Part shown: positions 28,701 through 38,900 of the stretch, one piece after another
Numbering within the stretch: position 1 is the first letter of the stretch
Layout of the letters: the number at the start of each line of letters is the position of its first letter
The notes under the pieces: model-generated
The model's input: only the letters and a program-made list of their open reading frames with translations
Told to the model about the DNA's origin: nothing
Database searches by the model: none
Program-made: the position numbers and the translations under genes
DNA from: Lytechinus variegatus
Taxonomy: Eukaryota; Echinodermata; Echinoidea; Temnopleuroida; Toxopneustidae
Length of the DNA stretch: 64,000 bases
Direction of reading: 5' to 3'
NCBI RefSeq assembly: GCF_018143015.1
Contig: NC_054742.1
Coordinates: forward strand, 17,050,441 to 17,114,440

Positions 28701-31700
28701 TGCTCGTTTTCACGCAGTGTCAAGGGGAAAGGGCGAAATCAAACTTACCCTACGATACATTTTTCCTACATTTCCCTTGCACTTATAAAACAGATACATT
28801 CAAGCATTAAACAAATTTGCCACCCAAATTGAAATTTCAACACTTAGTAAGGACAACTTTTACCCTTTTTGTGCCAGCTGGATTTGAGGACATAACTGAA
28901 TCTGAACAAAAGTTTACATCAGACCTCTCCAGCACCTTTTCACTAAGTTTTATTATTTAAAGTGGGCTGACATTTAATTTTTCATATAATACTTGTTTCT
29001 CCACATTTTTCCCAAGCTTGACAATGATTAACAAAATGAAAATCAAGCCTAATTCATTTTAAGTAAATCACAGCTCAGTGTAAATCAAATATCGTCTTGA
29101 TGGTCTTGGTGTGTGGGGGAGTGGGGTGGGGCGCAATGCACTTTTCGAAGTGTATTGGCCAAGGAAACAAGTTAAAAGAGGTCAAAGATATCTTCAAACC
29201 AATTTTACTTGCTAAATTCTACGTGTTCTTCATAATAAAGGTTTACTTTTATTCGCATAGCTTTTTTAAAGTTCTGCGCAAATCATTTTTCACTAACTTT
29301 TCAAAAGTAAGTGGTGCTCACTCAAGCGGAAATATTTTTCGATAGTTATATCGTCATTTGCTTAAATGGGTCTGTACCTATGATAGAATGTGGAAAAATC
29401 TTCAGGATATTACAAATATATAATTTTACAGGATTTCTTCAAAGTGTAAACTTTTTTTTGATACGCACTGTATTGTATCACAAACACACAATTACTAAAA
29501 AAAACTATCAAAATATACTTACTATAACACCTACTCAATAACATTAGGCCTATTTATTCCTTTTTTTCACCCTACCTTTTTCAAAGGAAGCAAACTTCTT
29601 CAAAACTAAATACAAGACAAACTGAAATTATCTGTAGACATGGTAGAAAGAGAGGGGGGGGGGGTAATCGAGAGGAGATGGCATAAATAGCATTAACCGA
29701 TGACAGACTTGAAACCAGTGGGGTCCTGGAATTATTTTGCTTTGATCCCTTGGCACAACTGTTTCCAGAGCAACAGAATACAAAATAATAGTAGTTTTCA
29801 ATTTCAAACAGAGAAATGAAGAAAAGATTTCCAAAAGATATTTTATTCAAAGATGAAAATTTCACATGTAATGTCCATTTGTTGTTTGAGATGGGTAAAA
29901 ATTTAAGCCTTTAGAAACAATATTAATTTGAAGTGTTGTGATGAGTTTTTTTATCATGTCACTGCTAGCTATCTATGTACAATTCTATAAGTATGTGACT
30001 GTCAACCTAATAGCCAACAATAATTTGCCCATTTCCCCCAAAAAAATATATATAGGCCTACACAAGTTAAAACAGCAGGGTGTCATAACACACAGGTTTG
30101 TGATCAAATGGCAAAGACATGTAGCAATGGTCAATTAAAGATCATTCTTGCATGGTTTTTACATTGCTTGAAGTATTGAAGTTGACTTCAAATTTTTCAA
30201 ATGTTGCAAAATTTTGTTTTAAAGGGGAAATTGAATCCTGACTATAAGTTGGTTTCAATAAAAGCAGAAAAAAAAAATATTGAAGGTTTGATGAAAAGAA
30301 AGCATTTTTGAAATTGCAAAAATAACATAAGATAATCATAATCAGCAGTAGACATATCCATAAATGTTTATTGATTTTATTCGCTTCAAACATTCTTTCC
30401 AACAATTTCCCCAAGGCCCACGATCTAACCTACTCAACACCTCCTTTCCATTGCCAATGACCCCCATCCCTTTGCTCTCTCCCTTCGACCCCCCCCCCCC
30501 CCTCTTTCACACATGCTGTAATTTGGTACATCAGTGTAGTATGTATAAAAAATTCTGCTTAACTGCTGAGCTACTTTTAAAACACATTTTAAATTGTAAC
30601 TGATAAGAACAAGAACATTTCTCACGCTCATGATCATTATTTTATGGGTGAGTAAAGAATTCAAATAAAATTACTTATAATTCATATTAAAAACTGAATC
30701 TTAATGGATACGAAGTATAAACATCATCAACAGAGTCCATCAATTATGAAAGTTTATATTGATAGTATATAGTTTCATTGAGTATCTGAAAATTAAAAAC
30801 ATCCAAATTATACAACTAGAAATTTGGGACCCCATCTAATGAATGCAGATGCCCATTATTTGGAAGCCTGGCCTCGTAACAAACAATCTTGGGATTTAGA
30901 TAAGGCATGGGCCGTGAGAGACTAACGTCCGGTACAGAGACATAGTCTGTCATCGACATAAGAAACAATGGTTGACTAAACACGTATTCACAAAATCAAT
31001 TGCAATTTCAAAAGATGTAGAGATCCAGACATTGAAAAAGTATGGAGTAAATTATCAATCAATATGTGAATTTAGTAAAAAAATATGTGAATGAACCTGG
31101 CGAGAACGTTTAACTGTTTTTTACAAAATATTGATAAACTTTCAAATTCAATAACTTTGTTTATTTTTTATCAGATTTTGACGAAGTTCTAAGCATTTTG
31201 CTCTGCAAGGTGCTAAATAACTTTTTAGAAGCACTTTCCCGGCTGGGTAAGTCATTTTTAAATAGTTGGAATATACTTGCCAAAAAATCTATTTCACTTG
31301 CCTGAAGAAATCCTAGAAAAAAAGTTTTACCTCTTCAAAAGAAAGTATTGTGGTTTTATAAACAATTGAACTTCTTTTCTCTCTTTTGACATGAACTGAT
31401 GTACCTTCTTATTGCATGGCTTTTTCCAAAGTGATTTTATCTTGCCCACTATGACCAAAATTAAAGTCGATATGATATAAAAAATATCGACCCTAATCAT
31501 TCAGCTGTGAGAATTTTGCTTTCCCAATTTGGGCATGTAGTTTTGGTCTTTATGTCAAAACATTTGCCCATCTCTAACTTTTACTTGCCCCGGGCAATCG
31601 GGAAAATGCTTATGTACATAGCCCCTGCTCTGTTTTACTCTATTAAGATATAAATGTTTTCAGACCATAGTATCCCTTTAAAATTAAAAAATAAAGAAAT

Positions 31701-32750
31701 ATTGAGAAACAAGTTTAATTTCAACGCTATTGAAAAATTTACTGCCATTTGAAAAATAAACATCGTAATCGTAAGTACATGTATGCGTGGCCGGCAGCCA
31801 CATCAATACTTCAATACACATATTGCGAAGTAATGTTTTTGGATTGGCAGTGCAGTCATTGCGAGTGAGTCATGGTGAATTATTATTTTAATAATTTAAC
31901 ATATTAAACATTTTTTTATATAATTTAATCTTTTTTAAATATTGATTCTTACAATTTACAGTCAGACTCAATCTCAACCTGATGATTGGTTTGTGTAGAG
32001 TAGCAAGCACGAACCACCACCTGGGCCTGGCCGAGGTACTTCTGACTTCTGCACCAACAATGACTTATTAACTAATTCAAGAGCCTGTTGCATGAAAGGG
32101 TCTCTGATAGAACCACTCTACATGTACGTAAGAATGAGATGTCGCTCAACTGTTTCAAAAAGCCGATAAAAAGATTCCCCCATGCTCTCATACATGTAAA
32201 ATTAACAATGAACACAGAACAGTCACACCCACGATCACAAGACACCAGCTCTCTTAAGTCTCTTGACTATTTTCCGCGATCGCGGAAAACGGACGGAATT
32301 AATGGAAATGGCCTTTTGAAACAGAAAGTGGCATTTCAAACGAAAAATCACAGAAAACATATCTTTCCTCAGAATACACAGAACAGCATCATAAATTACA
32401 CCAATATCTCAACAAAATACGAATATTAAATGGCCACAAAACATGATCTCACTTCACCACAATCACAACAAAATCCACACATCATGACTGCTCTTTACTC
32501 CTTCACACTCGATCGTACCCCTCACCCTCGTCCTTCCCGGCCGCTCTGGCGGGGTACGGTCGATCGGCCGTATCGAAAAAATTCACATGCAGGTCGTGTT
32601 TTGCTGCCCTCTACGTTTGAAAATGTACAGCACGATCTTGTGAAATCCAAATGGCAGATAGAACAAAATCGTTGACTGCTCGAAACGATGTCCAAACCCA
32701 GTGGCGTAGACAGGTCCTTAGACCTGGGGGGGATGATCCCTAGCTGGGTC

Positions 32751-32813
<63 letters not shown>

Positions 32814-32923
32814 ATTTATATATATATATATTATATATATTTATATATAAATATATATATATATATATACACATATATATATATCGAGTACATTATCTCC
32901 TTCATATTCTTTATATTTATATA

Positions 32924-32961
<38 letters not shown>

Positions 32962-35900
32962 TATATAAATATAAAGAATATGAAGGAGATAATGTACCCG
33001 ATAAAAACAAAATATCATGGGCCAAAGCAGACGAGTTAAAGATAACAAAATAACACGATCTGCCTCATGGATTATCTCGTGTGTCTTTTAATCACTTTGC
33101 TTTCAGCAATAAACAGGGCATCCAGTAATAAACAAACTTCCTTGCACATTTTTCATGGCAGTAATCTTTTGTTTGATTAATGACAATGAGTAAAGATGAT
33201 CATAAGAGAAATGTCATTTGCCAGGGGTCATTTGTCGGATGTCTAGTTATCATCTTGGTCATGACAGTCCTGCTAAACATGATCTAGAATAACTAGTATT
33301 CCTTATTTTACTAGCATAGTAGTATACTCTTTTAAAAGTAGCGATATTGTTAATGATCAAACGAATGAATCAACAACTAAAGGAATAAACAAATAAACAG
33401 CCAAATGGCTAAAAAAATATCAATTACAATTATAGTAATAGGGGTAAAATAAAAAAAAGCTCAACATTATATTTCTTATCCACGTGCAGATATGCGGACA
33501 CTAAAATGATAAGCACACTCTGTTTAAAATTACCATGATTACAAAGGCTTGATTGAATTAAGTATGGAAATGAAATAAACCTCACCGGGTTGTCGGAAGT
33601 AAACTATATAGATAATTTTTATCGCGTTAATGCGCGAGATGATTATGTTTTTTGTCAAAGGTCCGACAATGAACACGCTGAGGGTCGAGTTAGGCTTGTT
33701 CTGTGATCTTAGACCATAAATTAAAGGAAACCAAAACCCAAGAAGAAGAGCAATCTTATTGGATAGAGTAAAATGAGAGGAACAATCTAAAAAAAGTTCC
33801 ATCAAAATCGGTTATGAAATAAGAAAGTTATGGATGATTAAAATGTCTTGTTGTACTTACTGTGTCGATCCTCAAATTGGCAAACGTGCTTCAAAATGGC
33901 TGATTCTGTGGACAACTCTCCATTTGTTTTGTACACATATTTTCAGATATTCCCCTTTATTTTACATATTTCACATTATCTCTTCCTGACCTTGACATAT
34001 ATGGTGTGGATTATATTTTCCCATGACATATGTTGTGCTCAGAAGGATGCAAGATGCAATTTGAAAGATGATGAGGAAAATCTGAAAATTTGTGTACAAA
34101 ACAAATGGAGAGTTGTCCACAAAATCAGCCATTTTGAAGCACGTTTGCCAATTTGAGGATGCCCATAGAAAGTACATCAAGAGTTTTCAAACTCCAATAA
34201 CTTGCTTATTTTATACCCGATTTTGATGAAACTTTTTTTTAAATTGTTCCTCTCATATTACTCTTTCCAATAAGATTACTTCTCTTCTTGGGTTTTGGTT
34301 TCCTTTAATCTTATCCATGGATTGATTCAATCTGCCTTCGTGAATTAAGGCATGTCTATATATTGGATGATTCTACCTTCTTTGAAAAGCGCAAAGTACT
34401 CTGAAAAAATTAGTGAAATAGTTCACTCTTTAAGGAGTGAATATATGAAAGAGTGAATATTGAGTGAAAAAAACCTCGGATATCACTGAGGCCATCCAAA
34501 ATTTGCACTTTCATTCCAAAATCATTCATTTACTAATTCGCTCCTTAGAGACTGAAAATTTTCACCTTTCCTTTGCAAAGTAGGGGTTGAGGACATGGCC
34601 AGCAGGGAAAAGGGTCAGTGTATGTGTATAGGTAATTTCTTATTAATTCGTTTGAACAGTGTTAATGTGTTATGAAAGCAATTGCTCTGAAAGGGAGTGA
34701 TTAAGCGACACTTTCTTAAATCTGTAATGAAATATTTTGAACTTATCTCCTTTGCAAATACATAATTATTATAAGGAAATGTACTTGGTGAAACTCTGAA
34801 TAACGATCCTTAAATGTATATGACGACGCAAGACAGTTGTTATTACTTAAAACTTGCAAGTTGTAAATGCATATAAGATGATTGACTCTGAATAAAAGTC
34901 CAATTTTGATCATGTTTGTCATTGCTGTACGTTATGATTATTACTGCTATTATTATTGATTGATTTTAACTAGCATTCATTGCTTTATTACTGTATAGTT
35001 TTGCTTCTTCCCCCACCGAAACCTGGGGGGGATGATTGTACACACCATCCCCCCCACCTAAAATTCTGGGGGGATGCATCCCCCCATCCCCCCCGCTATC
35101 TACGCCCCTGTCCAAACCCCACTAAATTATCTATGAAATTTCATTCAACCATGAAATAATGCTAAAATGTGAAAGGTGAGGATGTAGTCATGTTGTTTGT
35201 CAAAATATTTTTTGTACCCGCATAGATCTGATTAGAGCAGATACTCCTGCGTTGTTGATACAGTGGCAGATACAAATTTTGACCAGTGCGAGTGCTAACT
35301 TGTGTTATTGCTACTGAATGGGTAAACAGAATCGTTAATTTCTTTATGTACATTACACAAAGTCTATGGAGAAACAGAATTTCCGTTTTCTGACATGCCG
35401 AAACGGAATTAAAGATTTTCTGAAACGGAAAAGACAATTTTTCAAACGGAAAATCACTGTCCCTAATTACTAATTTACAGTCACAACCTGGCGTGACGCT
35501 TTCTGAATTTCGTATGTCAAATGGTGCAATTTGAACCATACTTTTGATGACATTTCTAGGTACTTTTTGACAGGGTTGGGCGGTAAATACCGGTAGCGGT
35601 AATTACTGGTGGTAAATACCGTCCGGTAAATAAGATGGGCGTCCGGTAAATATGTAAAAAACAGGAAATATGATTTATACAAGGCTCGACATTAGCGGTG
35701 GCCCGGGGCCACCAGAAATTCACCTCGGGCAACCATTATTGAAAAAATGTTAAGTTTTGGTGGCCTGAATCGGGCAACCAATAATTTTCAAAGTAGCGCA
35801 ATTTTTCTCCCTATTTTGCACGCATTTATCAACTTTCTACAGTTGAAATTGCAAGCCAATTCGTCATGTGCCCTTTTTGTTAATCTACACACAAATACAC

Positions 35901-38900
35901 ACACAAAGATTGCATAGTCATGACAGTATGGAGGCCTACCACTACAGCATACAGTATATATTCAGCCTGCTGCGCCAGCCGTCTGGCGTGCGTGATCGCA
36001 CTTGCATGCATGAAACCACTGCAGCTACATGTAGCTAGCTGTGCGCTAGCAGACTATTCAGAGCTCTGCGATACAAAATGTTACTGCTATAAAGAAATCT
36101 TCCACAGAACTTTGAAAATCTACGTCAAAGTCACATTTTACACCAATGAAATGCCCTTTCTTCAGTCTATATTACTAAATCCTGATTATTTGCAGGCATT
36201 AAAAAGAGGAATTATGACCTCTCTTTTGACTCAAAAAGTCTGATTTCCAAATGCATTAATACACATAAAACTCATAGGTGAGTACATCACAGTCCCACGT
36301 GTGCTTTTGTATGTATGTTGATATTTGGTTTCTTTCGAAGCTGTGTTGTTTCTAGCCAAAAATAAACAGACAGCTTCTTTCTTTTTTGTTTATAAATGAC
36401 TTCTTAAACCACTCTTAAAAGAAGTATATACTTTGGGAAGGCATTTCATTGATATAAAATGTGAATTTTCCATCATTTTGACAAATATAGGGAAGGACTT
36501 TTCTCGCTGTTTTTCCAGATATAACTTTTGCCGCTTTCTTATTTTTTTCTTTCATTTTTTATAGTGACTAAACCATTTATACCCCTTCCCATTGAATATG
36601 CCTGATTAAAGAATATGTTTCTACTGAATAATAATAATTTTCCCCATCTTTTATTAATTTTGTCTTATTCATTTTTCTTTCATTTTCTTTTTTTTTCTCT
36701 AAATTTTTTTTTCCTGTTCTTTTTTTTCCGTCGTATTTCCCTTATTTATTTTATTTTATTTTTTTTTTTCAACATACAATTCTAAAAATTATTTTTGTTT
36801 CCCCCTTTATGCATTATTCTAATTTTGCAGCATATTTTTCTATGATTTTCTCCTGCTATAATATATAGTATATAATACCTGGGAACAATACAATTCTTTT
36901 GTTCTCTTTCAATCATTTCATATTTACAATGATAGAACAATTTATATATTACCACAAATCAATAAGCAAAGAAAAATAACAGCAAGCATGATTTACATAC
37001 AAGATGTGCAAAGTGAAAGTAACTTAGTGGTAGTGGCTGCAGAATTAATATTTCAGAATTTGTTTTATATTCATTTTTAATTAATGTTTTTCTTTATATT
37101 TTTCGGGCCACCAAACTTTACTAATGGGCCACCAAAAAAAAAATTATTTGAAGGCTTTTGGTGGCCCGAATGGGCCACCACCAAAAAAAGTTAATGTGGA
37201 GCCTTGATTTATAATTATTTTTTTTCCAATAATTTTAGTTGTTTTTAACCTCAACAAATGAAAATAGTGTTCTGAAATAATTAGAATCACATAGAAACAC
37301 ACACAGATAAAATCCATACTGCATACATGTACATACCCAAACATACATACATGTAGGATCTAAGTCCACACGTACATATACGTACACAAATTCAAATTAT
37401 GTTCCTGGAAATTGAATAATTATATTAAAACATGAAGAAATATTTCTCCCAGGGTTTTTAAACTTTTTACATGCCATTGTATCTCATTACAATATGATTT
37501 TTGTTTTTAAGTGTGAATACAGCTCAGTATTCTACTGTATGTACATGTAAGGAGTTTTAGTGTGTACATGAATCAGTGTGTACATGTATTAGTGGTTGCT
37601 GGTTTTGAATTTGATATTGCTTACAGAAAAAGATATTTTTGTAGCCTAAAAAATGCACAACTTATATTATGCCAATTTTAATGTTGGAATTCTTTAATAT
37701 AACTTTAATGAAGAACATCATATCTAAACTAGAACTGCAATCGTTTCAGAACGATGTGCATGCATTGACACCTGTGATTTAATAGAGGGCAAGAAACAGA
37801 AGGAAATAGAAAACTATTATAATAGATGATATACATTTTCAAAATATAAGAGGGCGCTATTTGTTAAAAGAATTGTCACTGATGCGTAAAACAAAGGTGG
37901 ATTATGTGGAATGATACAATTGGCAAACCCTGAAAACATAAGACCAAAATAAATTAAAACAAGTTAAGACAATTTTACATTTTGAGACAAGGTAACGATC
38001 ACTGATGTGTAAAAACCATTTAAAATATGAGGGATGATACTAGAGGCAAACTCTGAAAATATGAGACCAAAATGATTGAAAACAAAGAAGTTATGGCCAT
38101 TTTTTCAACACTTTTCAATAGAGGGCGCTATTTCTAGGAGTAATGGTCACTGATGCGTAACAAACCTGTGACTCATGAAGGACGTTACCATTAGCAAACC
38201 CTGAATATATTAGACCAAAATGAACGAAAACAAGGAAATAAGGGCTATTTTGCACTTTTAAATAGAACGCGCTATTTCCTAAAGGTAATGGTCACTGATG
38301 CGTAAAAAAATCTGGATTATGTGGAATGATACAATAAGCATACTCTGAAACAAGTGGAATGCATCTGGCCGTCTCACCTGCATCACGCGGTTCAATATAG
38401 CAGCAGTGTTGACTTTGAATACTACTCTAACTCGCACAAGATGTTCAGTGATACATGGTTACTCTTATGTCCACTTTTTATGAACTAGACCAATAAACTT
38501 ACAGAGATATGATAGTTATTCAACAAAAAAAAACCAACATGGCCAAAGTTCATTGACCTTTGACCTTGGTCAGGTGACCTGAAATGCACACAGGATGTTC
38601 AGTGATACTTGATTACTCTAATGTCGAAGTTTAACGAACTAGACCAATAAACTTTCAAAGTTATGATGGTAATTCAACAGATACCCCCAATTCGGCCAAA
38701 GTTCATTGACCCTAAATGACCTTTTACCTTAATCATGAGACCTGAAACTTGCACAAAATGTTCAGTGATACTTGATTAACCTTATGTCCAAGTTTCAAAA
38801 GTCAGATCAATAAACTTGCGAAGTTATGATGGTAATTCAACAGATACCCCCATTATGGCCAAAGTTCATTGACCTTTGACCTTGGTCATGTGACCTAAAA

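Larger units (their letters stand above)
32699..35110. mobile_element. Non-autonomous hAT-like element with perfect 8-bp target duplication
   Basis: The left end CAGTGGCGTAGACAGG and the right end, reverse complemented, CAGGGGCGTAGATAGC match the CAGNGG-type hAT terminus. TCCAAACC occurs immediately outside both ends (32691-32698 and 35111-35118), a perfect 8-bp duplication typical of hAT. Subterminal GGGGGGATGATCC-like words lie at both ends. The 2.4-kb interior contains a TA microsatellite and a nested inverted repeat, and no transposase. Confidence 0.93.

Noticed and set aside
32088..32675. Two abutting frames of 113 and 81 codons
   Set aside because: They are separated by a stop, show no recognisable domain, and are in intron 1 of GPD1 on the opposite strand. 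Chance openness is more likely.
32688..32927. Ile-Tyr repeat frame
   Set aside because: It is translation of a TA microsatellite.
33848..34180. Opposed frames of 102 and 69 codons with similar sequences
   Set aside because: They are mirror images produced by the arms of the MITE at 33721-34313.
35162..35539. 125-codon minus-strand frame
   Set aside because: It begins just past the hAT element's target duplication in otherwise unremarkable intron sequence. No domain or splice context was recognised.
35920..36243. 107-codon plus-strand frame
   Set aside because: It lies inside a non-autonomous hAT-like element and shares only transposon sequence with the 18.7 kb element; no transposase motif is seen.
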